Positions 15,985-24,332 are shown, counted from the stretch's first letter. The stretch is DNA of 27,208 nt from Aminipila sp047974845 (GCA_047974845.1 JBKECQ010000085.1:1-27208), one strand, 5' to 3'. Notes: a model not told the origin generated them from the sequence alone. Program-made: numbers and translations.

Positions 15985-16632
15985 ATGAGTACCTTGAATA
16001 TTCCCAATGAAGAAATAATTAGAATGATTACAAAGTTGGTAATCGAGGAACTCTCTGCAAAGAGCATAAGCATTCCAATTGGAATATCTAATCGTCATGT
16101 TCATTTGGACAGAAATGACATGGATATTCTTTTTGGAACAGGCTCTGAACTAACAAGGAAAAAGGATTTAAAACAGCCGGGTCAGTATGCTTCAGAAGAA
16201 GTGGTAATTTTAAAGGGTCCTAAAGGTCAACTTGAAAACGTTAGGGTTTTAGGACCTTTGAGAGCTGATACTCAGATTGAAGTTTCTATGAGTGACACAT
16301 TCGTGCTTGGAGTAAAGGCTCCGGTGAGAGAGTCAGGTAACCTAGAGGGTACACCCGGTATAGAAGTAATAGGTCCTAATGGAAGTTTAGTTAAAAGCCA
16401 AGGAACTATTGTAGCAGGAAGGCACATTCATATGCCTACTAAAACGGCAAAAATTCTAGGTTTAAAAAACAAGGATCTTGTTAATGTTGAGGTAGGTAAT
16501 GAGCGAGGGGCTATATTAAAAAATGTTCTTCTTAGAGTTTCTGACAAAGATGCATTGGAGATGCATCTGGATACAGATGAGGCAAATGCCGTAAATGTTA
16601 AAAACAATGAGACGGTAAAAATAATTGGATAG
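15985..16632 (+). CDS. pduL: Phosphate propanoyltransferase
   Basis: This 215-residue PduL converts propionyl-CoA and phosphate to propionyl-phosphate and CoA, regenerating CoA inside the compartment. The two metal-binding histidine pairs are intact: H38/H40 in GISNRHVHLD and H147/H149 in VAGRHIHMP. Repeated beta-barrel stretches (GQYASEEVVILKGPKG, VLGPLRADTQIEVSMSD) are also present. The N-terminal helix (IPNEEIIRMITKLVIEEL) is the expected encapsulation peptide. Confidence 0.95.
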   Translation: MSTLNIPNEEIIRMITKLVIEELSAKSISIPIGISNRHVHLDRNDMDILFGTGSELTRKKDLKQPGQYASEEVVILKGPKGQLENVRVLGPLRADTQIEVSMSDTFVLGVKAPVRESGNLEGTPGIEVIGPNGSLVKSQGTIVAGRHIHMPTKTAKILGLKNKDLVNVEVGNERGAILKNVLLRVSDKDALEMHLDTDEANAVNVKNNETVKIIG

Positions 16633-16640
16633 GTGATACT

Positions 16641-17468
16641 GTGAGACATGATTTGACTAAATGTAATGGAACCTTAACAGAGTTTGCAAGACTTATACGG
16701 GAAAAAACTTTTAACGAGTATAAGGGCAAATTAAAATGCGGAGTAGACTTAGGTACAGCAAATATTGTGTTATCTGTAGTAGATGAAGATAATAATCCGG
16801 TAGCGGGGGCTATGTACAATTCTACTGTGGTAAAAGATGGTATTGTTGTGGATTATGTGGGTGCTATAAGGGCTGTACAAATTTTAAAGAAAGAGATTGA
16901 GTTGATGCTCAATGTAACTTTAGAATCTGCGGCCACGGCTATACCCCCCGGCATTATTAAAGAAAATGTTAAGGCCATAGCAAATGTTGTAGAAGCTGCT
17001 GGTTTTGAAGTAACAAATGTTATAGATGAACCTACAGCGGCAGCTACTGTAATTGGATTAAATGATGGGGCAGTAGTAGATGTTGGCGGAGGTACAACAG
17101 GTATAAGCATTTTACAAAATGGAGAAGTCATATATACCAATGATGAGCCTACGGGTGGTACACATATGACACTGGTTTTAGCCGGTTTTAATAAGAGTAC
17201 TATTGAAGAGGCAGAAGCGTTGAAAAAGGATTTTTCCAAAGAAAAAGATGTTTTTCCCATTGTAAAACCGGTAGTTGAAAAAATGGCATCCATAATAAAG
17301 AATTATGTAAACGGATTTGATGTAAAACAAATTTATGTAGTAGGTGGTGCCTGTTGTTTCAACGAATTTGAGAAGATATTCGAAAAATTTATAGGGATTT
17401 CAACAGTGAAACCAGCGGAACCATTACTGGTGACACCTCTTGGAATCGCAATGAACAGTATCGTTTAG
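16641..17468 (+). CDS. eutJ: EutJ-like Hsp70-fold protein of the microcompartment operon
   Basis: This 275-residue actin/Hsp70-fold protein has phosphate-1 CGVDLGTANIVLSVVD, phosphate-2 VVDVGGGTTGISIL and adenosine motif VVGGACCFNEFEKIF. It matches the EutJ family in size and motifs; EutJ occurs in many ethanolamine and Firmicute diol microcompartment operons and is thought to be a chaperone or reactivation factor. It is much shorter than PduG, which is also present, so it is not a duplicate reactivase. Start is GTG 16641, with a weak AGGTGA 4-9 nt before it, 8 nt after pduL. Confidence 0.88.
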   Translation: MRHDLTKCNGTLTEFARLIREKTFNEYKGKLKCGVDLGTANIVLSVVDEDNNPVAGAMYNSTVVKDGIVVDYVGAIRAVQILKKEIELMLNVTLESAATAIPPGIIKENVKAIANVVEAAGFEVTNVIDEPTAAATVIGLNDGAVVDVGGGTTGISILQNGEVIYTNDEPTGGTHMTLVLAGFNKSTIEEAEALKKDFSKEKDVFPIVKPVVEKMASIIKNYVNGFDVKQIYVVGGACCFNEFEKIFEKFIGISTVKPAEPLLVTPLGIAMNSIV

Positions 17469-17479
17469 ATGGTGGTATT

Positions 17480-18289
17480 ATGTCAAGAAAAAACTTGGAA
17501 AATATTATTTGCGAAGTTCTGATTTCATATATTGCCGAAAGAGTAGTGGAAAAGATAGCAATGCATAATAAAAAGGTTTTAGTAGTCTTCACCGGTTCTC
17601 TGATTAACTTTGATGAAGCAATGGAAAGTTTAAAGAAACTAAAGGAAGATGGATTTGCATTTGAATTATTCTTTTCGGAAAGTGCTCAGTCACTTTTAGA
17701 TTTAAGTAAGATTAAGGAAATATTGCAACCTAAAGAAATTTATCAAGATAGCATGGGTTTACCGGAACAGTTAGCAAAGAGCTTTGAAACTGTTCTTGTT
17801 CCCACAATGACTATTAATACAGCATCAAAAATAGCCAATTGTATGGCAGATACACCGGCTTCCAGATTGATATTAAGCTCAATCATGAGAGGCAAAAATG
17901 TAATTATTGGCATAGATGGTTGTTGTCCGGATAATAAAGAACGCGTTGCAAAGGGATATAAAATGAAGGAGCCGTTAAAAGCTCAATTAAGAGAAAATAT
18001 GAAAAAGATGGCTTCTTATGGTGCATATTTAACTACTCTCGAAAACTTATTTGATAATACTAAGAAGAAAGTACTCTCTACGGAACCAAAAGGTAACAAC
18101 CTTGATGAAAAGAAAGCTGTTACTATTGCGAATGCCGAGTCAAGAGTACTTTCAAAAAAAGTAATCGGAAACGTAGATATACTGTCAAATGTAGGCTATA
18201 AAACAATTAAGATAAGCAGTGATGCATTAGTAACCAAATTGGCAGAAGAAACAGCACAAAAAAATAAAATACAGTTAATTAGAGAATGA
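17480..18289 (+). CDS. PduM-like microcompartment protein with flavoprotein-type core
   Basis: In this 269-residue protein, two ends resemble PduM: an N-terminal helix (NLENIICEVLISYIAERVVEK) and a C-terminus ending KNKIQLIRE (PduM of Salmonella ends RNIQLIKQE). The position just before pduN also fits. The middle is longer than in PduM and looks like the flavoprotein (PF02441-type) fold. Strand KKVLVVFTGS is followed by VPTMTINTASKIANCMADTPASRLI, which resembles the P-x-x-x-NT-x-x-K-x-A-x-G-x-x-D motif that binds FMN in that family, and then GKNVIIGIDGCCP. PduM is a structural protein needed for compartment assembly. FMN binding here is inference. A weak GGTGG lies before ATG 17480. Confidence 0.7.
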   Translation: MSRKNLENIICEVLISYIAERVVEKIAMHNKKVLVVFTGSLINFDEAMESLKKLKEDGFAFELFFSESAQSLLDLSKIKEILQPKEIYQDSMGLPEQLAKSFETVLVPTMTINTASKIANCMADTPASRLILSSIMRGKNVIIGIDGCCPDNKERVAKGYKMKEPLKAQLRENMKKMASYGAYLTTLENLFDNTKKKVLSTEPKGNNLDEKKAVTIANAESRVLSKKVIGNVDILSNVGYKTIKISSDALVTKLAEETAQKNKIQLIRE

Positions 18290-18302
18290 ATAGGTGGTTA
18301 AT

Positions 18303-18572
18303 ATGTATTTAGCAAAAGTAGTTGGAACAGTAGTTTCAACAAGAAAAGATGACAATTTAATAGGAAACAAAATGATGCTTGTTAAGGAGTTGTCAGATAA
18401 TTTAGAGGTTATAGGCAAAACTGAAATAGCAGTAGATACAGTAGGCGCAGGAACCGGTGAGATGGTCATAATATCCAGGGGTAGTTCTGCAAAATATGCA
18501 CTTGGAAATCCAAAAACTCCGGTAGATGCAACTATTGTTGGTATTGTAGATTCTGTAGAAATAAATTTATAG
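18303..18572 (+). CDS. pduN: PduN/EutN-type pentameric BMC vertex protein
   Basis: This 89-residue BMC-P protein opens MYLAKVVGTVVSTRKDDNLIGNKMMLV and contains AVDTVGAGTGEMVIISRGSSAKYA, the family signature. Pentamers cap the vertices of the shell. I chose ATG 18303 with GGTGG 5 nt upstream; an in-frame GTG at 18294 falls inside that ribosome site. Confidence 0.95.
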   Translation: MYLAKVVGTVVSTRKDDNLIGNKMMLVKELSDNLEVIGKTEIAVDTVGAGTGEMVIISRGSSAKYALGNPKTPVDATIVGIVDSVEINL

Positions 18573-18585
18573 GATGTGATGTATT

Positions 18586-19599
18586 TTGGCAAATTTATAT
18601 ACAAAAACAGGTGACAAAGGTCAAACTGCATTGGTGGGCGGCTCGCGAGTTTCTAAAGACAGTCTAAGGGTGAGCTGTTATGGGACTATTGATGAAGCTA
18701 ATTCTATGTTGGGATTAGCATATTCCCTTACAAATCACTTGTATATAAAGGAATGTATATATTCTATCCAGAAAAAGCTGTTTATCCTTGGTGCAGAGTT
18801 GGCTAGTGATGAAAAGGGAATCAATATTCTTAAAAACACCATTTCAGAGCAGGATATAGTGTATTTGGAACAGATTGTGGATAAATGCACTGAAACCACA
18901 GGAAAACAAACAGAGTTTGTTATTCCCGGCGTAAACAGTGCTTCGGCGGCAATGCACTCAGCAAGAACCATAATAAGGCGAGGCGAAAGAGCAATTATTA
19001 CTGCCGGGAAACATGAAAATATCAGAGAAACCTTAATAAAATATGTAAACAGGTTATCTGATGCTATATATGCTTTGGCAAGATTGGAGGAAACTTATAA
19101 GCAACAAGAAGATCTTAGGACTAAAGTTGAAAATGTAGTAAGAAAAACCTTGGAAAAAGCGGAGATATTACAGGATGTAAGAAAAAATATACCTTTTACT
19201 TTAGACAATATTAAGCTTATGGCTGAATATGCAGAGGAAAAAGCAAAAGATATGAATATATCCATAGTATTTTCAGCAGTGGATAATGGGGGGAATTTAC
19301 TACTGCTTCACAGAATGGAAGAGGCTCTCTTGATTAGTTTAAAAGTTTCCGTTAATAAGGCATATACAGCAAATGCACTAAAGATGCCCACAAACGAATT
19401 GGCACCTTTGATAGTGCCCGGTGCAGAGTTCTATGGGCTTCAAAATGTTGATGAAGGAAAAATTGTTGCCTTTGGTGGAGGCCTTCCATATAAGGTAAAC
19501 GATAAAGTAGTTGGAGCTATAGGCGTAAGTGGTGGTACTGCAGAAGAAGACTTAGAAATTGCACAATTTGCAATAAGGCAAGTTTTAGGAGGTCAATAA
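18586..19599 (+). CDS. pduO: ATP:cob(I)alamin adenosyltransferase with C-terminal heme-binding-type domain
   Basis: This 337-residue protein makes adenosylcobalamin for the dehydratase. Residues 1-165 are the PduO-type adenosyltransferase: the ATP loop YTKTGDKGQTALVGGSRVSKD and helices with RRGERAI and YVNRLSDAIYALAR. Residues about 195-335 are the GlcG/HbpS-like domain (VFSAVDNGGNLLLLHRMEEA, GGGLPYKVNDKVVGAIGVSGG), which binds heme in some PduO proteins. This is the full two-domain PduO. Start is TTG 18586, with AGGATGTG just upstream, since no ATG or GTG precedes the conserved N-terminus in frame. Confidence 0.95.
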   Translation: MANLYTKTGDKGQTALVGGSRVSKDSLRVSCYGTIDEANSMLGLAYSLTNHLYIKECIYSIQKKLFILGAELASDEKGINILKNTISEQDIVYLEQIVDKCTETTGKQTEFVIPGVNSASAAMHSARTIIRRGERAIITAGKHENIRETLIKYVNRLSDAIYALARLEETYKQQEDLRTKVENVVRKTLEKAEILQDVRKNIPFTLDNIKLMAEYAEEKAKDMNISIVFSAVDNGGNLLLLHRMEEALLISLKVSVNKAYTANALKMPTNELAPLIVPGAEFYGLQNVDEGKIVAFGGGLPYKVNDKVVGAIGVSGGTAEEDLEIAQFAIRQVLGGQ

Positions 19600-19601
19600 A
19601 T

Positions 19602-21008
19602 ATGAACATAGATGTAAACATGGTAGAGGCACTGGTAAAGAAAGTCATTGAAAGTGTAAATGAAAATGCTTCTTTATTAGATGACGAATATAATTATGGA
19701 ATTTTTGAAACTATGAATGATGCTGTAGAATCTGCCGATATTGCTCAAAAAAAGTATATAAGCTGTAGTATGTCGGACAGAGCAAAGTATGTGCAAGTAA
19801 TTCGTGATGTAGTTTTAAAGAAAGAAACTTTGGAGCTAATATCTCAGATGGCTGTAGAAGAAACAGGAATGGGTAAGTATGAGCACAAGCTAATTAAAAA
19901 CACTTTAGCAGCTCAAAAAAGTCCCGGAATTGAGGATTTAACTACAGAGGCTATGACCGGTGATGATGGTTTGACCATTGTGGAATATTCACCGTTTGGA
20001 GTAATAGGTGCAATAGCTCCTACTACAAATCCAACGGAAACGATTATTTGTAACTCAATAGGTATGCTTGCCGCAGGTAATTCTGTTATTTTTAGCCCTC
20101 ATCCCAGAGCAAAGAATGTTTCTTTAACCTTAATCAAGATGATTAATAAGGCTTTAGAAATTGCAGGAGCACCTAAAAACTTAATAGTAACGGTTAAAGA
20201 ACCTTCCATTGAAAATACAAACATGATGATGGCTCATCCAAAAGTTAGAATGCTTGTAGCAACCGGTGGACCTGCCATTGTAAATACTGTATTATCAAGT
20301 GGTAAGAAAGCTATTGGAGCAGGAGCAGGAAACCCTCCGGTAGTTGTGGATGAAACTGCTGATATTGAAAAAGCAGCAGAGGACATTGTTAATGGATGCA
20401 GTTTTGACAATAACCTTCCTTGTATAGCCGAAAAGGAAGTTATAGCTGTAGATTCCATTGCAGATTACTTAATTTTCAATATGAAAAAAAGCGGAGCCTA
20501 TGAAATTAAGGATACTTCCATTATAAATCAGTTAGAAAAACTGGTAATAAATGAAAAGGGTGGTCCAAAAACAAGTTTTGTAGGAAAGAGTGCTGGGTAT
20601 ATCCTATCAAATTTAGGGATACAGGTTGGAGCTGAAATAAAAGTTATAATTATGGAGGTTTCAAAAGAACACAAGTTCGTGCAGGAAGAATTAATGATGC
20701 CAATATTGCCAATCGTGCGAGTAGAAAACGTTGATGAAGCAATTGAAATTGCCGTTGAAGTTGAACACGGAAACAGACACACAGCTATGATGCATTCAAG
20801 GAATGTTGATAAGCTTACAAAGATGGCTAAGCTAATACAAACAACCATATTCGTTAAAAATGGTCCTTCATATGCAGGTATTGGTGTTGGTGGTGAGGGT
20901 TATACAACTTTTACCATTGCAGGACCTACAGGAGAAGGCCTTACATCTGCAAAATCTTTTGCAAGGAAGAGACGATGCGTACTTGTAGGGGGCTTAGATG
21001 TAAGATAA
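19602..21008 (+). CDS. pduP: CoA-acylating propionaldehyde dehydrogenase
   Basis: This 468-residue aldehyde dehydrogenase converts propionaldehyde, NAD+ and CoA to propionyl-CoA. The catalytic Cys274 lies in DNNLPCIAEKEV, the cofactor region in GVIGAIAPTTNPTETIICN, and GAGAGNPPVVVDETAD is characteristic of the acylating subfamily. An N-terminal helix (VNMVEALVKKVIESVN) is the encapsulation peptide, as proven for Salmonella PduP. GGAGG lies inside the end of pduO, and the ATG is 2 nt after the pduO stop. Confidence 0.96.
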   Translation: MNIDVNMVEALVKKVIESVNENASLLDDEYNYGIFETMNDAVESADIAQKKYISCSMSDRAKYVQVIRDVVLKKETLELISQMAVEETGMGKYEHKLIKNTLAAQKSPGIEDLTTEAMTGDDGLTIVEYSPFGVIGAIAPTTNPTETIICNSIGMLAAGNSVIFSPHPRAKNVSLTLIKMINKALEIAGAPKNLIVTVKEPSIENTNMMMAHPKVRMLVATGGPAIVNTVLSSGKKAIGAGAGNPPVVVDETADIEKAAEDIVNGCSFDNNLPCIAEKEVIAVDSIADYLIFNMKKSGAYEIKDTSIINQLEKLVINEKGGPKTSFVGKSAGYILSNLGIQVGAEIKVIIMEVSKEHKFVQEELMMPILPIVRVENVDEAIEIAVEVEHGNRHTAMMHSRNVDKLTKMAKLIQTTIFVKNGPSYAGIGVGGEGYTTFTIAGPTGEGLTSAKSFARKRRCVLVGGLDVR

Positions 21009-21023
21009 GGGTGAGGTGGCCGC

Positions 21024-22349
21024 ATGGAGAAAAGTTTAACAGCTTTAGTAGAACAGGCTGGTGTTGTAGGTGCAGGAGGTGCCGGATTTCCAAGCCATGT
21101 TAAATACAATGCAAAAGCTGAGTATGTAATAATCAATGGCGCAGAATGTGAACCTTTACTTAGAGTTGACCAGCAGCTAATGGCACAAGAAGCTAAAAAG
21201 CTTCTTGAAGCCTTGCAGCTGATTGTTGATCATGTTGGCGCAAGTGAAGGTTTTATTGCATTAAAAAGAAAATATCATGATGCAGAAGCAGCTTTAAGTG
21301 CCCAAATTAAAAATTATCCCAAGTGTAAACTTCATTTTTTAGATAATTTTTATCCTGCCGGTGATGAGCAAGTGGTAGTATACGAGGTTACAAAAAGAAT
21401 TGTACCCGAGGGTGGTATACCTTTAAATGTCGGTGTTATTGTTACCAATGTTGAAACAGCCATTAATACTTATGAAGCTTGTATAAATGGCAGTACGGTA
21501 ACAGATAAATTTATAACGGTGACAGGTGAAGTAGCAAATAAAATCACAATAAAAGTTCCATTGGGAATAACTGTGCAAGAGGTAATTGAATTGGCTGGTG
21601 GAGCAACTGTAAGCGACTATGTCATTATTAACGGAGGCCCAATGATGGGAAAACTAATATCTCCGGATGACGTAATTACAAAAACCGTAAAGGGACTTAT
21701 CGTGTTGCCTAAAAATCATTCCTTAATCAATAGTTTAACAAAGGGTATTTCTCAAATGATGAGGGAAGCAAGAACTGCTTGTATGCATTGCAGCCTTTGT
21801 TCAGAAGTATGTCCAAGAGGCTTATTGGGTCATAGATTAGAACCCCATAAGCTTATACGAATATCCAGCTACGGTAAGGTATGTGATAGTAAAGTAACAC
21901 CTGTAAACGCATTCTTATGCTGTGGTTGCAGACTTTGCGAATATGCTTGCATACAAGACTTACAGCCTTGGAAAATTAATGCGGTTTTAAAGGATGAACT
22001 TAGTAAATCAGGGATAAAAAATAGTTTAAATAATAGACCGGAAAAAGCAGCAGCCTTTAGGGAGTATAAAAAATTCCCGGTAAATAAACTGATTTCAAAA
22101 TTAGGACTGACAAAATATGATAAGCCAGCTCCTATGATTACTTTGGAAAAAACTTTTAATAGCGTATGTATTTCTCTAAAACAGCATGTGGGTGTGCCTG
22201 CAGAATCCACTGTAAAAGTAGGAGACATTGTAAAAAAAGGTGAATTGATTGCAAAAATTTCTGAAGGAAAATTAGGAAGTAATATTCATGCTAGTATTTC
22301 AGGAACTGTTACTTCTGTAACAGTTGATAATATTAGGATACAGGTATAA
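21024..22349 (+). CDS. pduS: PduS, RnfC-like cobalamin reductase / Fe-S flavoprotein
   Basis: This 441-residue protein reduces cobalamin for PduO. It has an RnfC/NuoF-like N-terminus with GVVGAGGAGFPSHVK (residues 13-27), a SLBB-like region around 165-215, and two 4Fe-4S motifs: C253-x2-C256-x2-C259-x3-C263 and C299-x2-C302-x2-C305-x3-C309. A C-terminal biotinyl/lipoyl-like barrel (GVPAESTVKVGDIVKKGELIAKI) completes it. It may pass electrons to the Fe-S shell protein PduT, encoded two genes downstream. Confidence 0.95.
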   Translation: MEKSLTALVEQAGVVGAGGAGFPSHVKYNAKAEYVIINGAECEPLLRVDQQLMAQEAKKLLEALQLIVDHVGASEGFIALKRKYHDAEAALSAQIKNYPKCKLHFLDNFYPAGDEQVVVYEVTKRIVPEGGIPLNVGVIVTNVETAINTYEACINGSTVTDKFITVTGEVANKITIKVPLGITVQEVIELAGGATVSDYVIINGGPMMGKLISPDDVITKTVKGLIVLPKNHSLINSLTKGISQMMREARTACMHCSLCSEVCPRGLLGHRLEPHKLIRISSYGKVCDSKVTPVNAFLCCGCRLCEYACIQDLQPWKINAVLKDELSKSGIKNSLNNRPEKAAAFREYKKFPVNKLISKLGLTKYDKPAPMITLEKTFNSVCISLKQHVGVPAESTVKVGDIVKKGELIAKISEGKLGSNIHASISGTVTSVTVDNIRIQV

Positions 22350-22378
22350 TAGGATTCTATAAAAGAAAGGAACAGCTT

Positions 22379-23251
22379 ATGGAAAATTTACAATGGTTAC
22401 TAATAATAGCAGCTTTTGGTGGAGGCGTAATTGGTGCTTATATAGGAGCACTTCCGGCATTTATTTTAACAGGTATGATAGCTATAGCAGGTGGAACTGC
22501 GGCATTGAGCGGTTCAGTTGACTTAACTGTTGGATATGTGGCATTTGGCGCATATTTAGGACCACACGTTGCCTTTGCAGGTGGTGTTGCGGCAGCAGGT
22601 TATGCGTATAAAACAAAGAAGTTGGATAGTGGTACGGATATTCTATCGTCTTTATATGGAACAGGTGATCCCATGACTCTAATTGTGGGAGGAATATTTG
22701 GACTACTTGGTATGGTTATTTTTCAACTTTTAGCTGCAATTAACTTACCAACAGATTTACCGGGAGCTACAGTTGTTATTCTTGCAATTATAACCAGACT
22801 TATGTTTGGTAAAACCGGATTATTGGGAAAATATGAAGGAGAAGGAAAAAGAGAGTACATATCCGGAGGAAAAGGCTTTATTAATAATGTGGTTCTTGGT
22901 TTAGGTCTGGGAACTGTAATAGGCTTTTTAGCAATGCAGATGGTTGAGGCAGGTGTTGATCCTGCATTAATGGGATTTTTCCCAATAGTATGCTTTGGTA
23001 TTGCGGCAACATCTTTAATCTTTACACAGACAGGTTTTGCGTGTCCGGCAACTCACCACATAGCTTATCCTGCCGCTTGCGCTGCCGTATGGTCAGGTAA
23101 CCCTATTATGGGTATTGTCTTTGGTATATTGGGAGCAGTAATCGGTGACTTTGTAGGAAGAACCTTTAATAGTCATTGTGATACTCATATAGACCCTCCG
23201 GCAACAACAATTATGATTTTATTATTTTGTATAACAGTACTATTTGCATAG
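22379..23251 (+). CDS. Predicted polytopic membrane protein of unrecognised family, inside the pdu operon
   Basis: This 290-residue, very hydrophobic protein has about eight likely membrane spans (near 5-40 as one or two, 47-77, 100-122, 128-145, 170-190, 196-215, 243-263, 275-290). Polar signatures stand out: GAYLGPHVAFAGG, TQTGFACPATHHIAYPAAC (about 216-234) and GRTFNSHCDTHIDPPAT (about 260-276), rich in His, Cys and Asp. There is no NPA motif, so it is not a PduF-type glycerol facilitator, and I do not recognise a known transporter family. It lies between pduS and pduT, suggesting transport of diol, acid, cobalamin precursor or metal, or a redox role with PduS. ATG 22379 has AAAGGAA upstream. 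Confidence 0.75.
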   Translation: MENLQWLLIIAAFGGGVIGAYIGALPAFILTGMIAIAGGTAALSGSVDLTVGYVAFGAYLGPHVAFAGGVAAAGYAYKTKKLDSGTDILSSLYGTGDPMTLIVGGIFGLLGMVIFQLLAAINLPTDLPGATVVILAIITRLMFGKTGLLGKYEGEGKREYISGGKGFINNVVLGLGLGTVIGFLAMQMVEAGVDPALMGFFPIVCFGIAATSLIFTQTGFACPATHHIAYPAACAAVWSGNPIMGIVFGILGAVIGDFVGRTFNSHCDTHIDPPATTIMILLFCITVLFA

Positions 23252-23279
23252 GAATTATTTGTGAAAGTAGAGGTAACCC

Positions 23280-23828
23280 ATGGGACAATCAATAGGACTA
23301 TTAGAATTAAAAAGCATTCCCGTAGGTATGGAAACTGCTGATGAAATGCTTAAAGCTGCTAATGTTGAACTCCTTTTATCAACACCCATATGTCCGGGGA
23401 AATATATAATATTAGTCTCAGGAAATGTAGGTGCAATTAAAAATTCAGTAGAAGCAGGCATTAATAAGGCTGATACCTTTTTAGTAGGAACACATATCAT
23501 AAATAATGTACATGAGTCCTTACCTGCTGCAATTTCAGGAACTGCTCAGGTAAATAAGGTTTCTGCACTTGGTATCATTGAAACAATATCTGCATTGTCA
23601 GTTGTTATTGCAGGAGACATTGCGGCAAAGGCTTCTAACGTACAGCTTATTGAAATAAGAATAGCTAGGGGCCTTGGAGGAAAAGGTTTCTTAATATTAA
23701 CCGGTGAAATTTCATCTGTAAAAGCGGCTGTAAATTCGTGTATTAATGAACTAAAAGAGTCTGGGGAAATTACAAGTTATAGTGTGATTTCCTCTCCACA
23801 TAAGGATCTGATTAAAAGCATTCTTTAG
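23280..23828 (+). CDS. pduT: PduT, double-BMC-domain shell protein with Fe-S cysteine
   Basis: This 182-residue protein has two tandem BMC domains (about 3-85 and 95-180; SIGLLELKSIPVGMETADEM and ALGIIETISALSVVIAGDIAAKASNV). Cys38 in STPICPGKY is at the position of the PduT cysteine whose three copies hold a 4Fe-4S cluster in the central pore of the trimer. This implies electron transfer across the shell, consistent with pduS nearby. GAGGTAACCC precedes ATG 23280. Confidence 0.95.
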   Translation: MGQSIGLLELKSIPVGMETADEMLKAANVELLLSTPICPGKYIILVSGNVGAIKNSVEAGINKADTFLVGTHIINNVHESLPAAISGTAQVNKVSALGIIETISALSVVIAGDIAAKASNVQLIEIRIARGLGGKGFLILTGEISSVKAAVNSCINELKESGEITSYSVISSPHKDLIKSIL

Positions 23829-23833
23829 AGCAT

Positions 23834-23860
23834 AAGGGGGCTATATTATATAGACCCCTT
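23834..23860 (+). other. Intercistronic hairpin between pduT and pduU
   Basis: AAGGGG (23834-23839) pairs with CCCCTT (23855-23860), and CTATA-TTA-TATAG forms the inner stem, with a G/A mismatch between them. No T-run follows, so it is unlikely to be a full terminator. An mRNA stability or processing element is more likely. Confidence 0.6.
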
Positions 23861-23927
23861 GCATTTAGAAAGTATTTGATTATACTATGCGAAATTATAA
23901 TGCAAAATAATAGGTTAGGAGTCCTAT

Positions 23928-24278
23928 ATGGAATATAATGATAAAATACAACGTGTAATACAGGAATATGTACCGGGTAAACAGGTTACACTTGCACATA
24001 TTATTGCAAAACCTACAGATGAATTATATCAAAAATTGGGCTTAATTGATTTAGAGGGAAGTGTTGGAATACTCACTATAACACCCAGCGAATCAGCTAT
24101 TATTGCAGGCGATGTAGCAACCAAGGCAGCAGATATAAGGATTGGTTTTATTGATAGGTTTAGTGGGTCACTTTGTATAACCGGTAATATTGCTGCGGTA
24201 GAATCCGCATTAAAAAATATAGTATCACTTCTTTGTGATACTATGGGATATGCCAAAACAGAAATAACGAGAACATAA
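23928..24278 (+). CDS. pduU: PduU/EutS-type permuted BMC shell protein
   Basis: This 116-residue circularly permuted BMC domain has an N-terminal strand segment (RVIQEYVPGKQVTLAHII) that forms a small barrel over the pore in PduU, followed by ITPSESAIIAGDVATKAADIRIGFIDRFSGS. The length equals PduU. EutS is closely similar, but the operon makes PduU the better name. It is the last gene of the operon, 99 bp after pduT, with TTAGGAG upstream of the ATG. Confidence 0.92.
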   Translation: MEYNDKIQRVIQEYVPGKQVTLAHIIAKPTDELYQKLGLIDLEGSVGILTITPSESAIIAGDVATKAADIRIGFIDRFSGSLCITGNIAAVESALKNIVSLLCDTMGYAKTEITRT

Positions 24279-24332
24279 TGGTTTATTACACGCATAAACG
24301 AAATACATAATGATTTCTTAAATTATAAATGA

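Noticed and set aside
16853..17293. 146-codon minus-strand frame
   Set aside because: It lies wholly antisense to the eutJ-like gene, with a composition typical of shadow frames (Ser/Thr/Pro/Ile-rich) and no ribosome site.
18275..18631. 118-codon minus-strand frame across pduN
   Set aside because: It is a shadow of pduN and its flanks; pduN is conserved in length and sequence.
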